Source: Arthrobacter zhangbolii (GTDB taxonomy: Bacteria; Actinomycetota; Actinomycetes; Actinomycetales; Micrococcaceae). From it: a DNA stretch of 64,000 bases. The translations under genes were made by a program, and so were the position numbers. The notes under the pieces were generated by a model that did not search any database, was not told the DNA's origin, and saw only the letters and a list, made by a program, of their open reading frames with translations. This document shows, piece after piece, positions 1-8,162 of this stretch; position 1 is the stretch's first letter, and each line of letters opens with the position of its first letter. Where the stretch lies: the NCBI RefSeq assembly GCF_022869865.1, contig NZ_CP094984.1:2418001-2482000 (forward strand). The letters run 5' to 3'.

Positions 1-156
1 GCGGCCGATACCCGAACCGCCGATGGCCTGGCCACCGCCCTGTTCTTCGCCGAACCGCGGGAGCTGGCTGCCGAATTCGAGTTTGATTATGTCCGGATGT
101 TTACCGACGGCCGGGCCGACTATTCCCCTGCAATGGCTGGAGTCCTGTTTACATGA
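1..156 (+). CDS. apbE: FAD:protein FMN transferase (ApbE family), C-terminal fragment
   Basis: Only the last 51 codons are in the window, reading from base 1 and stopping at TGA 154-156. The fragment contains TADGLATALFF, matching the C-terminal TADG(L)xTA(L) segment of ApbE flavin transferases. ApbE covalently attaches FMN to a Thr/Ser of extracytoplasmic redox proteins. The stop overlaps the ATG of the next gene (ATGA, 153-156), so the two are probably translationally coupled. The next gene encodes an RnfD/NqrB-like membrane protein, which fits a flavin-based electron transfer cluster; the FMN-carrying partner would lie to the left of the window. The family call rests on this short motif and the context. 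Confidence 0.75.
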   Translation, partial: AADTRTADGLATALFFAEPRELAAEFEFDYVRMFTDGRADYSPAMAGVLFT

Positions 157-1670
157 GTGTTTCCGCCCCGGCGCAGCCGCGCACCCTCAATACCTTCCTG
201 GGCCGCTGGACCATGTACCGGCTCACGGTCTGGCTGCTGCTTGCCTGCGTGCTCTGGTCCTTTGTGCTCTCGCTTACCGGGGTGCTTTTTTACACACCTA
301 CAGAGCTCGCCGCGACCGCCGCCACGGCAGTTGCCTCCGCCCTGGTGACCAGCCGGGTGGCCGGACTGCTGCTGCGTACCCGGCCGCAGACCGACTCCTC
401 CCTGATCACGGGCCTGATCCTGTACTTCCTGTTCTGGCCGGGCACCGACGGTGCCCAGCTGGGCATTGTGGCGCTGGCGGCGGCCGTGGCAACCGCGTCC
501 AAATATGTGCTGGCCGTCCGGCGCCGGCACATTTTCAACCCCGCGGCAGTAGGCGCCTTTGTGGTGGCAGCGGCCGGGTTGGGCGGCGCGGTCTGGTGGG
601 TGGCCACTCCGTGGATGCTCGTAGCCGTATTACCGGCCTCCGTCCTGATCCTGTACCGCAACCGGCTGCTGCCGATGGCCGGAGTGTTTGTCCTCACCGC
701 CGCGGCGATCATCTTTGTCCGCTTCCTTGCTGCCGGTGAAGCACCGGTCGAGGCGCTGACCATCATTGCCGGTTCCTATCCCATCGTCTTCCTGGCCGGC
801 TTTATGCTCACCGAACCGCTGACCCTGCCTCCGCTGCGCTGGCAGCGTCTGGCCGAGGCCGCCGTCGTCGGCGTGCTGTTTGCCGTGCCGTTCTCGCTGG
901 GGCCGGTGGCCATGTCTCCCGAACTCGCGCTGCTGATTGGCAATGCTCTGGCCTTCGCGACGGGTCAGCGCGGAGCTGTGCGGCTGCGGCTGAAGTCATC
1001 CCGGGCGCTCACGCCCACTGCACGCGAACTTGTTTTCGAACCAACGCGTCCGGTCCGGTACCGTGCCGGCCAGTACCTGGAGCTTGCCGTGCCGCATTTC
1101 GAGCCGGACTCGCGCGGCTCCCGCCGCATTTTCAGCATCACCACGGCCCCGTCTGCACCGGACACCGTAGCGGCGGGGCTGCGGGTGGCAGACCCGTCCA
1201 GCAGCTTCAAGAAGTCGCTGCTGAAGATGCGTCCGGGTGCCGAAGTGACAGCTACCGCTGTGGCCGGGGATTTCCTGCTGCCCCGGGACACGACAAAACC
1301 GGTGCTCATGATTGCTTCCGGTATCGGCATTACGCCGTTTATCAGCCAGTTGCGGCAGGCCTGCGGAGAGGGCCGGGACGTCGTCCTGGTGTATGCCGCT
1401 TCCTCCATTGACGAGCTGGCCTATGCAGCCGAGCTGCAGGAGCTGGACGTCCGGGTCCTGATCTGTACGCCGACAGATCCCGGTTTTGCCGGCGGGACCT
1501 GGCTTGGTCCGGGGCTTCCAGGTGCGGACGTGCTGAAGCGGGAAGTTCCCGATCTTGCATCGCGGGCGATATATGTTTCCGGCTCACCGCAGGCCGTAGC
1601 CTCAGCGCGCAAGGCGGTCCGCGAGGCCGGTGGCCGGCGTGTGAGAACGGATCCGTTCCTGGGGTACTAG
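153..1670 (+). CDS. RnfD/NqrB-like membrane protein fused to an FNR-type FAD/NAD(P) oxidoreductase domain
   Basis: 505 aa. Residues about 20-275 are hydrophobic with roughly eight to nine membrane segments and carry RnfD/NqrB-like signatures (DSSLITGLIL near 88 and HIFNPAA near 125). Residues about 278-505 form a ferredoxin-NADP reductase-like module: RAGQYLEL and FSITTAP are FAD-contact segments, MIASGIGITPFISQL is the nucleotide-binding loop, and YVSGSP with a C-terminal FLGY closes the fold. The fusion should pass electrons from NAD(P)H through FAD to a membrane or extracytoplasmic flavin acceptor. No SGAT-type FMN attachment motif was seen, so the ApbE substrate is probably another protein. 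The ATG overlaps the apbE stop. The electron acceptor is unknown. Confidence 0.8.
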   Translation: MSVSAPAQPRTLNTFLGRWTMYRLTVWLLLACVLWSFVLSLTGVLFYTPTELAATAATAVASALVTSRVAGLLLRTRPQTDSSLITGLILYFLFWPGTDGAQLGIVALAAAVATASKYVLAVRRRHIFNPAAVGAFVVAAAGLGGAVWWVATPWMLVAVLPASVLILYRNRLLPMAGVFVLTAAAIIFVRFLAAGEAPVEALTIIAGSYPIVFLAGFMLTEPLTLPPLRWQRLAEAAVVGVLFAVPFSLGPVAMSPELALLIGNALAFATGQRGAVRLRLKSSRALTPTARELVFEPTRPVRYRAGQYLELAVPHFEPDSRGSRRIFSITTAPSAPDTVAAGLRVADPSSSFKKSLLKMRPGAEVTATAVAGDFLLPRDTTKPVLMIASGIGITPFISQLRQACGEGRDVVLVYAASSIDELAYAAELQELDVRVLICTPTDPGFAGGTWLGPGLPGADVLKREVPDLASRAIYVSGSPQAVASARKAVREAGGRRVRTDPFLGY

Positions 1671-1973
1671 TTTCGGGGTGTTGTGGTTCCGGGGTATTGC
1701 TCGCCAGCAATGCACCGGGCCATGCCAGGACCCCGCACCACGCCAGCACTGCCGCCGACTACCGACCGCGCAGCGACATCCGTCCCACCACAGCCGAACC
1801 CGTACCGCCGGCCCTACTATTACCGGCCGCCTACTACCGGCCGCGTGGCGCCAACCGTTCCTACGCCACACGTCCCACCGCTGCCCGGCCCGCACCTCCC
1901 ACTCTGCGATCACCGACAGCGGGCATCCAACCTCCTTCCGCTGCCGGACGGCTTCGACGTGGGACGAACCTCG
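1671..1973. other. Intergenic region between convergent genes, no gene recognised
   Basis: About 300 bp between the oxidoreductase stop and the stop of the DUF222-HNH gene. It has short repeats such as CTACTACCGGCCGC near 1815-1845 and a weak 6-bp hairpin (ATTGCT/AGCAAT, 1695-1710). Open frames here are long only because of high GC and are proline/arginine-rich without domain signatures. No convincing T-tailed terminator was seen. Confidence 0.5.
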
Positions 1974-3722
1974 TCAGAACGGGGGTACCTCTTCCGGTCC
2001 GTGGACAGAGCGGGCGTTTGGATCCGCGCCCGCCAGTTCCAGGAAGGGCTCGGTCCGGTAGACCCGGCCGGTGGGCGAAGTCCATTCCAACACCCCCGGC
2101 GAAGGTTGGCAGGCCTTCCAATAACCCAGAGTCTTGAACCGGTGATGCCTCCGGCACAGGTGAGCCAGGTTCGAATGCTCAGTGTTCCCGCCCTTGGCCC
2201 AATCTTTGGTGTGGTCAATCTCGGTCACCCCGGTACTGACCCGGCATCCCGGGAACCGGCAGGTCCCGTCCCGTGCCCGGAGCCAGCGGGCGAGTCCGGC
2301 GGGGACTTTCCGGCGCCTGCCCACACCCAGGATCTCTCCGGTGCGCGGATCCCGGACGAGTCCGGTCCAGCGGGTAGCGTTGCGAGCCAGCCGGCGGGCC
2401 GCTTCGGCGCTGATGGGTCCGTAGCCGTGGAGCTCGGCGGGTTCCTCGTCAGCACCGAAGAGGGTTTCAGCGCTGATCAGCACCATGATCTCGGCCCGCG
2501 GGATGCTGCCAATATCGTCCGGATCGGTGAGCCCGGCACCGGTTTTGTCTTCGTGGCCTCCACCGTCGGGCCTGCCCGGGTGATCTCCACCGTCGGTGCA
2601 GCCCGTGTGACCAGCACCGTCGGCCGCGCCTGCGTGCCCTCCACAGCCGGGCCTGCCCGCGCGCTGGCTGCGGGCTGATCCCATGCCGCCCATCAGCAGT
2701 TGGGCCAGGATGTCGGCACGCAACTGGTCCCTGCTCCGCGGGTCCCCGTCCGCCTGTTCTCCCTGGGCGGAGGTGCTCAGGGCAGTGTAAATCTGCTGGG
2801 CTTCCGGTGCCGGCAGAAGGGCCGAGAGCCAGGACATGCCGTCCTCAACCGGATCCAGGGTGACCTTCCGTTTCTCGAACGCGCTTTGGTGCCGAGCAGG
2901 AATGGTTTGCGGATATTTCTTCTCCCGCAGTCTGCGGGCTTTGGCGGAGAACTGTGCCCGGGTCTGACCTTCGGCAGCGCTGAGCAGGTCCGCTTCGAGT
3001 TCCGGCAGGTCAGCAGCGGGAACGTTCTCGCACTGCTCCAGAACCACTTGCGCATGCGGGTAGCCGAGCGTGCCTTCCTCCAGGGCGGTGAGGGTGGCGG
3101 CGTGCGGGCCGCAGAGCCTGCAGGCCTCGTCCATCAGCCGTTGTGCCGTCATTTGCGGGACTCTTAGGATGGCCGCGCACTCGGCGGAGGCGAGGCTGAA
3201 GGCCATGCCCGGTTCCAGCCGGCCGGAGGCTTCCCGGTAGCTGTCCCGGAAGGCCTCCTGCATGCGGTTCATCAGCCGGGCTTGCTGCGCCTGCGCCCAG
3301 GCAATCAAATGTGCCATTCGGCCCAGAGCTTCGCCCGTGGTCACTTCGTCGCAGGACTCAAGATTCGCCAGAGCCAGGGTTCCGGTAAATCCGTCCGGAT
3401 AAATGTTGCCTGAGCATTCCGCATTGCCGGGGGCGCCCGCGGGACTGGTGGAAGCAGTGCCGCTGGCTGTACGCGTGGAACTTGCAGCGGGCATGGCATC
3501 TGAAGCTAAGGGACTGGCTGCACCCATGGGACTCTCGGCGGGCATGGCGTCCGCGGACCGTGCGACAGCTTCGCCTGCAGGGTCGGCACGATATACCGCG
3601 AGACTGGTCGGGGCCGGGGACGGTTTCCCGGGCGCATCCGCATTGTCGGCCGCCCCTTCCCGTGGAAGGTCCGTGCCGGCCGGTATTCCGGTTCCGCACC
3701 CGGATTTCCTGTCCTGATCCAT
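1974..3722 (-). CDS. DUF222 and HNH endonuclease domain protein
   Basis: 582 aa. Residues 1-105 are low-complexity Ala/Pro/Ser-rich. Residues about 110-330 are the DUF222 all-helical region (LIAWAQAQQARLMNRMQ, LEEGTLGYPHAQVVLEQC). A Gly/Asp/His-rich linker follows, encoded by about 27-bp repeats (2557-2663). The C-terminus is an HNH nuclease fold: CRFPGC, then EIDHTKDWAKGG, then HLCRRHHRFK, giving the paired Cys and the catalytic His. This family is highly multiplied in Arthrobacter and relatives and probably cuts DNA, but its cellular role is unknown; a mobile-element origin is often suspected. The gene is monocistronic. The start ATG has a poor ribosome-binding site, and because the first 100 residues are not conserved-looking, a later start is possible. 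Confidence 0.85.
   Translation of the reverse strand: MDQDRKSGCGTGIPAGTDLPREGAADNADAPGKPSPAPTSLAVYRADPAGEAVARSADAMPAESPMGAASPLASDAMPAASSTRTASGTASTSPAGAPGNAECSGNIYPDGFTGTLALANLESCDEVTTGEALGRMAHLIAWAQAQQARLMNRMQEAFRDSYREASGRLEPGMAFSLASAECAAILRVPQMTAQRLMDEACRLCGPHAATLTALEEGTLGYPHAQVVLEQCENVPAADLPELEADLLSAAEGQTRAQFSAKARRLREKKYPQTIPARHQSAFEKRKVTLDPVEDGMSWLSALLPAPEAQQIYTALSTSAQGEQADGDPRSRDQLRADILAQLLMGGMGSARSQRAGRPGCGGHAGAADGAGHTGCTDGGDHPGRPDGGGHEDKTGAGLTDPDDIGSIPRAEIMVLISAETLFGADEEPAELHGYGPISAEAARRLARNATRWTGLVRDPRTGEILGVGRRRKVPAGLARWLRARDGTCRFPGCRVSTGVTEIDHTKDWAKGGNTEHSNLAHLCRRHHRFKTLGYWKACQPSPGVLEWTSPTGRVYRTEPFLELAGADPNARSVHGPEEVPPF
2557..2663. repeat. Imperfect ~27-bp tandem repeats inside the DUF222-HNH gene
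   Basis: About four diverged units built around TCCACCGTCGG followed by GCCTGCCCG-like sequence. On the coding strand they encode a Gly/Asp/His-rich linker between the DUF222 and HNH domains. Unit lengths of about 26-27 bp preserve or nearly preserve frame. Confidence 0.6.
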
Positions 3723-3836
3723 GCTTCAGGATTTCATCCGGCACTGACATTTCAGGGTCAAAAACCGGCGCAAAACGGCACCTCGGAAAACTCCAGATAC
3801 CCGTCTTTTTGCCAGCCGCTACCTGCCCGAAGCGGA

Positions 3837-3908
3837 TTGGACAGCGCTCGAGAATTTCCGGCGCATAAAGACCTGGGAGGCTCCCCCGCTACGGTTCCTC
3901 GCATCCCC
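3837..3908. repeat. Short interspersed repeat, copy A
   Basis: Begins TTGGACAGCGCTCGAGAA and contains the core GCGCATAAAGACCTGG (3861-3876). Similar sequence occurs at 4198-4248 (copy B) and 4252-4318 (copy C) on the other side of the tRNA-Arg gene, all in the same orientation. The core plus flanks match copy C over about 60 bp with a few gaps. No ORF and no recognised family. Confidence 0.65.
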
Positions 3909-4058
3909 CGCCAGGAATCCCGGCGACGTGTCCTATGAGCCCGCGCACCATCCTGGACCTTCTCCACATTTCGCCTCAGCCTGCGAGGTTTTCCCCGACC
4001 CGCGGAAACCTGCTAAGCTTCTTGAGTCCCACAGGACGTCCGGTTTACCGGTGTCCTT

Positions 4059-4131
4059 GCCCTCGTAGCTCAGGGGATAGAGCGGTTGCCTCCGGAGCAA
4101 CAGGCCGTAGGTTCGAATCCTATCGAGGGCA
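4059..4131 (+). tRNA. tRNA-Arg (anticodon CCG)
   Basis: 73 nt with a complete cloverleaf: acceptor GCCCTCG/CGAGGGC with discriminator A, D-arm GCTCAGGGGATAGAGC, anticodon stem GTTGC/GCAAC around loop CTCCGGA (anticodon CCG at 4092-4094), and T-arm with GGTTCGAATCC. CCA is not encoded. It decodes CGG, a common Arg codon at this GC content. A strong terminator follows 11 nt downstream, and a short repeat flanks it on both sides. Confidence 0.97.
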
Positions 4132-4142
4132 CTTTGAGACAC

Positions 4143-4185
4143 AGAGAGACCCCGCAGCCCAGCTGCGGGGTCTCTCTGCTTTTTA
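4143..4185 (+). terminator. Rho-independent terminator of tRNA-Arg
   Basis: Perfect 15-bp stem (AGAGAGACCCCGCAG 4143-4157 with its complement 4163-4177), 5-nt loop, then GCTTTTTA. Confidence 0.93.
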
Positions 4186-4197
4186 TGGTTCCCGGGG

Positions 4198-4248
4198 TTG
4201 GACAGCCCTAGAGGACTTCCTCCGACCCATAAAACCTAGAAAGCTCCC
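4198..4248. repeat. Short interspersed repeat, copy B
   Basis: Reads TTGGACAGCCCTAGAGGACTT and later CCCATAAAACCTAG, matching copy A (3837) over most positions. It lies directly upstream of copy C with a spacing of about 55 bp. Confidence 0.6.
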
Positions 4249-4251
4249 AGT

Positions 4252-4318
4252 GTTGAAAAGCACCGGAGAACTTTAGGCGCATAAAGACCTGGAAACCCCC
4301 GCCACGATTCCCCGCGCC
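4252..4318. repeat. Short interspersed repeat, copy C
   Basis: Contains GGCGCATAAAGACCTGG (4277-4293), identical to the core of copy A, followed by CCCCCGCCACGATTCCCCGC, which resembles the CCCCCGCTACGGTTCCTCGC of copy A. It ends 25 bp before the stop codon of the MacB-type permease gene. Confidence 0.65.
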
Positions 4319-4343
4319 CGGCCGGCAAGCGCAAGGGACCGGA

Positions 4344-5537
4344 TCAGTAGCGAATCGCGTCGATGACCTTTACCCTCACCGCCACCAGCGCCGGGACAAG
4401 CCCGGCCAGGGCACCTACCAGCGTCGCCGAACCCAGCCCTATCAGCGCGGCTTCCACGGGGAACGGCGGCAGCTCGGCGATGCCGCCGCCGATCACCCGT
4501 TGGACCACTGGCAGCTTCACCACCGCCACAGCGGCCATAACGCCCACAACACCCGCAGCAAAAGTGGCAACAACGGACTCCAACATGACGCCGAAGAAAA
4601 TCCGTCCGGAGGTAGCTCCGAAACTGCGCCGGATGCCGATTTCCCTGATCCGGTACTTCACGGTCACCATCGAAATGTTCAACAGACCGACTGCCCCGAG
4701 CAGCATCACCAGCGCGGCAATGCCGCCTACCGCCCAGGTCAGACCGCCCAACGGATCGCCGTAAGCGGCATAATCCGTCCGGTATGCGTCCACGTCGGCG
4801 CCCGGAAACTGTGCCGCCAGATCGCCCGTTATCGCGGGAATCAGCGGTTCTCCCAGTTCCTCCGGGACCCACAGCTCCAGGCTTGGCGCCTCTACGTTCA
4901 GCCCCAGCCCCGCAAACGCATCGCTGAGCAGAATGGCTGCCGGAGGTTCGTCAGAGTACTGGTCACGCCGCACGCCCACAACGACGGCGTCCAACGGCCT
5001 GCCGGATTCGATGCGGACCACCGGATGGTGCCTCAGGTCCGGACTGCCCATCTGCCGGTGGAACGCCTCATTAACGACGACGGCGGGAGCCAGTCTCTGC
5101 GCGTCTTCCGCCGTGAACCAGGCACCTTCGACCATCGGAATGCGACGCATCTTGGCATAGGCGGGGTCCACAACCTGCGTCTGCACCGGCATCACCCCGT
5201 TCGGCAGCTGAAACGGCACAAGAGCCTGATGGGTCAAAGAGGAATACTCCACCGAATACCGCTGTGCCACGTCCCGGAAAGCAGCAGTCACGCTCTCGGC
5301 ATCCATGGCGGAGCCGTCGCGCTGGTACACCACCACCGTCAGGGTCGCCGGACGGCCGCTCTGCGCTTCGCTGCCCTGCGCAATCGATTCGCGCACCATA
5401 TTGCCCAGCGCGACAACCGAGGTCAGCGCGGCAACGGACAGAGCGACACCGATCAGCGCGAGCAGCACGCGGGTTTTATGAATCCGAAGCTCTGTCCAGG
5501 CCTCCGCAAGAGAGGCGACAACACCGGAAAGGCTCAT
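4344..5537 (-). CDS. MacB/FtsX-type ABC transporter permease
   Basis: 397 aa. An N-terminal membrane helix (ALIGVALSVAALTSVVAL, about 28-46) is followed by a large extracytoplasmic MacB periplasmic core domain (about 50-260). Three C-terminal helices form the FtsX-like domain, including VKYRIREIGIRRSFGA, the conserved segment before the second helix. Such permeases work with a dedicated ATPase and adaptor as mechanotransmission pumps that export peptides, antibiotics or lipids. It is the last gene of a three-gene operon, its ATG overlapping the stop of the ATPase gene by 4 bp (5534-5537). The substrate cannot be told from sequence. Confidence 0.88.
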   Translation of the reverse strand: MSLSGVVASLAEAWTELRIHKTRVLLALIGVALSVAALTSVVALGNMVRESIAQGSEAQSGRPATLTVVVYQRDGSAMDAESVTAAFRDVAQRYSVEYSSLTHQALVPFQLPNGVMPVQTQVVDPAYAKMRRIPMVEGAWFTAEDAQRLAPAVVVNEAFHRQMGSPDLRHHPVVRIESGRPLDAVVVGVRRDQYSDEPPAAILLSDAFAGLGLNVEAPSLELWVPEELGEPLIPAITGDLAAQFPGADVDAYRTDYAAYGDPLGGLTWAVGGIAALVMLLGAVGLLNISMVTVKYRIREIGIRRSFGATSGRIFFGVMLESVVATFAAGVVGVMAAVAVVKLPVVQRVIGGGIAELPPFPVEAALIGLGSATLVGALAGLVPALVAVRVKVIDAIRY

Positions 5538-6385
5538 GCCGCCGCCTGCCGTCCAGGTTCCAGGACGCCGTCCTGAAGCAGATAGTGCCGGCTGGCCAGG
5601 GCTGCCACCTTCGGGTCGTGCGTGATGGTCACCAGGGCGGCCCCGGATTCCGCTGCCACCTCCGCCAGCAGGGCCATCACGGATGCACCCGTGGCGATGT
5701 CCAGGGCGCCGGTGGGTTCATCGGCCAGGATCAGCCGGGGCGAACGTACCAGGGCACGGGCAATCGCTACGCGCTGCTGTTCTCCACCCGAAAGCCTCGC
5801 GGGCCGGTCCTGCAGCCGCTTCCCCAGGCCCACCCGCTCCAGCATGGCGCCGGCGAGCTGCTCCCGCTGCCAGAACTGCCTGCCGCGGGCGTACAGCAGC
5901 GGGGTCATGACGTTTTCCAGCGCCGTGCGTTCAGCCAGCAGGTTGAACTGCTGGAAAATGAACCCTACTGACGCTCCCCTGGCTGCGGCTCTGCGGCGCT
6001 CACTCATCCTTTCCACCGGTTCCGTGCCGAAGACCATCTCACCGGCACTGGGCACATCCAGCAGGCCAAGAATGTTCAGCAGGGTGGACTTGCCCGAACC
6101 GGACCGGCCGACAATTGAAACATGGTCCCCCGGATACACGGTCAAATCCACCCCGGCGAGGATCTGCAGCGGGGCACGCCCGGGAAGACTGACTACCCGT
6201 GCCACTCCCGAGAGTGACACCAATGCACCGTCCTCATGCAGGGACACCGGCATCCCCTCATCATCGATGCGCCCGACACGCTGTCGCCGGTCACGCTGTC
6301 GCCCGACACACCGCTCGCGGGCAGTGTGTTCACCTTCCGTATGTTCACCGGCAGTGTGTTCACCGGCGGACTCGGCGATGCTCAC
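5534..6385 (-). CDS. MacB-type ABC transporter ATP-binding protein with a repetitive His-containing N-terminus
   Basis: 283 aa. Walker A GRSGSGKST (about 95), signature [15 protein letters not shown] (about 198), Walker B LILADEPTGALD and a downstream TH switch place it in the MacB/LolD branch. Family members normally start near SLSGVARVVSL, here about residue 57; the preceding extension contains the near-repeat GEHTAGEHTEGEHTARE (about 8-24), encoded by 15-bp DNA repeats at 6320-6364. An internal ATG (MPVSLHEDG) would give a protein of normal length. The upstream ATG is kept because it overlaps the adaptor stop (ATGA 6382-6385), but either start is possible. Together with its neighbours it should form a tripartite-like exporter. 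Confidence 0.88.
   Translation of the reverse strand: MSIAESAGEHTAGEHTEGEHTARERCVGRQRDRRQRVGRIDDEGMPVSLHEDGALVSLSGVARVVSLPGRAPLQILAGVDLTVYPGDHVSIVGRSGSGKSTLLNILGLLDVPSAGEMVFGTEPVERMSERRRAAARGASVGFIFQQFNLLAERTALENVMTPLLYARGRQFWQREQLAGAMLERVGLGKRLQDRPARLSGGEQQRVAIARALVRSPRLILADEPTGALDIATGASVMALLAEVAAESGAALVTITHDPKVAALASRHYLLQDGVLEPGRQAAA
6320..6364. repeat. 15-bp tandem repeat encoding GEHT units
   Basis: Three units of 15 bp ending in GTTCACC (GGCAGTGTGTTCACC at 6350-6364; the middle unit is diverged). On the minus strand they encode the repeated GEHT motif of the ATPase N-terminus. The length is in frame, so unit gain or loss would change only the extension. Confidence 0.75.
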
Positions 6386-7425
6386 CCGCCCATCACTCCG
6401 GGCATACCCGTCATCGGATCAATGTCTGCTGCAGCGCCGGGAACAAACTGCAGGACCATTTCCCCTTCTGCCAGTCCGGAGACAATTTCCACTGTGCTGC
6501 CGTCATTCAGGCCAAGGCCCACTTCCCGTTCCACCGCGTCTCCGGCGCTATCCGGTCCCGCCTCGCCGGGAGCGACCCATACGATCCCCGTCTGCACACT
6601 GCCCCGGACCGCCGTCGTCGGCACCGTGACCACGTTTTCGGCGTGACCGGCAGTGATCTCGATGGTGGCACCAAGCCCGGCGAAGACGGGAACATCGGCC
6701 GGCACGGTGCAGCGGACGCTTCCGGACGCTTCCGGCTGTTCCTGGCCCGACCCGGCGGGAACACGCTGGGCCTGGGCGCTGACCCCGGTGTCCGTCGCCG
6801 GCGTGCCGCCCATGCTCACGTTGCTGCAGGGGAAGGGCGCCGGACCGCCGTTGATACTCACCCGTGCGGTATTTGTCCGGTCGAGGATCCGGAACTGCTG
6901 GTCGCTGGTCAGGGTGCCCGTGACCGAATATGTCCCCGGGTCCAGGGACGCGGCCTCCGCTCCCACCGTGAGTTGTTGTTTGGGCAGGACCATCAGTTCG
7001 GCGACTGTCCCTGCCGCGGTGGCAACGACGTCGTTGTATGCGTAAGCGGGCGGCGCGGCAGGTCCCCGTTCATCTCCCACCGGTTCCGGGAGCTCCAGCA
7101 GCGTTTTCACCTGGAACAGCGGCTCCCCCTTGAGCACGTTCTGTCCTGCCTCGACGTAGATGAACTCGACGGTGCCCTCAGCCGTGCTCCTGACGCTCAC
7201 GAGCGGATCACTGATAACCGAACCCTGAACAGCCACGAGGTTGGTTACCGTGCCCAGCGCAGCAGGCACCAGCGGCGTGGTGAGCTGCGCCGACGGCTGC
7301 TCACCGACGGCTGCGGCATCAGCCCGCATCCCGTCAATGAAAGCGAGCTTGAACAGAGCGGCGGCGATAACGGCAAAGACCACCAGCCACAGAATCGGAA
7401 AGACGTAGCGCCGCACAGCAGCCAT
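6382..7425 (-). CDS. Membrane-anchored efflux adaptor (HlyD/MacA-like)
   Basis: About 347 aa from the ATG at 7425; in-frame alternatives are ATG 7437 and GTG 7455. I prefer 7425 because GGGGGA lies 4-5 nt upstream. A single N-terminal membrane anchor (about residues 8-27) is followed by a lipoyl/barrel-sandwich region (EGTVEFIYVEAGQNVLKGEPLFQV) and C-terminal beta domains (TTAVRGSVQTGIVWV; LGLNDGSTVEIVSGLAEGEMVLQFVPG) typical of RND/ABC adaptors. It is the first gene of the exporter operon and overlaps the ATPase gene. No signal for a dedicated regulator was found nearby. Confidence 0.82.
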   Translation of the reverse strand: MAAVRRYVFPILWLVVFAVIAAALFKLAFIDGMRADAAAVGEQPSAQLTTPLVPAALGTVTNLVAVQGSVISDPLVSVRSTAEGTVEFIYVEAGQNVLKGEPLFQVKTLLELPEPVGDERGPAAPPAYAYNDVVATAAGTVAELMVLPKQQLTVGAEAASLDPGTYSVTGTLTSDQQFRILDRTNTARVSINGGPAPFPCSNVSMGGTPATDTGVSAQAQRVPAGSGQEQPEASGSVRCTVPADVPVFAGLGATIEITAGHAENVVTVPTTAVRGSVQTGIVWVAPGEAGPDSAGDAVEREVGLGLNDGSTVEIVSGLAEGEMVLQFVPGAAADIDPMTGMPGVMGG

Positions 7426-7519
7426 CGGTTCCCCCATAGGAAGTGACCGCGGCACCGGTCGCCGGCAGTCTGTTCGGGAGGCTACCAGCGAATATCAGGC
7501 CCAACCGCGTCAGACACGC

Positions 7520-7987
7520 TCAGGAAACATCCCGGGCTTCCGTTCCGGCACGGCCGGCACTTTCCACTACTGCCCGGACATGCGGAGGGGCCAGGAAGAA
7601 CCTGGGCTCCAGTTCTTCCCACCCGGGATGCTTCGTTTTCATTCCGTACGCAAGGTGCGCCTGATCCAGGGAATTGTCCGGAATGAGCCCCGGACTGTCC
7701 TGTCCTCTCAGCTGGAAGTGGTACATCCACCACGAACCGTCTGCTTCCTGGTTCAGGAACGTCGCTTCCACAGCCATCAGCTCACGCTCGAGCGTGGCCA
7801 AACATTCGTCGTAGCGTTTATGCAACATCTCCATCCAGTCATCGAAGGATGACTCTGCACCGTCCAGCAGCCGCGCCCTGCTCAACTCCATGCGCATTCC
7901 GCGGGGTACGGACGCTGGCATGTTCCAGCCCGGGAATCCCGGCCCGGCCGGGGTAAAGGGAAGGGGCGGGTGGGGAAAGTTCGACAT
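7520..7987 (-). CDS. DUF6176-like protein of unknown function
   Basis: 155 aa, soluble, no signal peptide. The segment ELSRARLLDGAESSFDDWMEMLHKRYDECLATLERELMAVEATFL resembles DUF6176 proteins, small alpha/beta-barrel-like proteins with no established function; the assignment is by eye. The start ATG at 7985-7987 has AGGG 10 nt upstream. It is divergent from the TetR gene, and the palindrome at 8098-8115 lies in the shared upstream region, so it could be co-regulated. Confidence 0.6.
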   Translation of the reverse strand: MSNFPHPPLPFTPAGPGFPGWNMPASVPRGMRMELSRARLLDGAESSFDDWMEMLHKRYDECLATLERELMAVEATFLNQEADGSWWMYHFQLRGQDSPGLIPDNSLDQAHLAYGMKTKHPGWEELEPRFFLAPPHVRAVVESAGRAGTEARDVS

Positions 7988-8097
7988 TCACCAAACCCTA
8001 GCGGCAGCGCCTGCTTGGCCGGCCGGCCGCCCCGCCGAAAACAAAATTCCCAAAAACCTTGCGCAGAACCGGCCTGCCGGGGTTATGGTGTTCGCAC

Positions 8098-8115
8098 ATA
8101 CCAACCGGTCGGTCC
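8098..8115. promoter_or_regulatory. Putative TetR operator, site 1 (autoregulatory)
   Basis: ATACCAACCGGTCGGTCC, close to the palindrome ATACCGACCGGTCGGTAT. It lies 47 bp before the TetR start and matches sites at 9009-9026 and 15254-15271. Confidence 0.7.
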
Positions 8116-8162
8116 GAACTGGAAACCGCCGGGCCACGACACGAGAACCCGGACACTGCTGC

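Noticed and set aside
1683-2678. 331-codon plus-strand frame overlapping the DUF222-HNH gene
   Set aside because: Antisense to the HNH domain; Pro/Gly/Arg-rich without signatures.
4059-4131. Phage or integrative-element attachment site at tRNA-Arg
   Set aside because: No integrase and no duplicate of the tRNA 3' end was found in the window; only the short unrelated repeats flank it.
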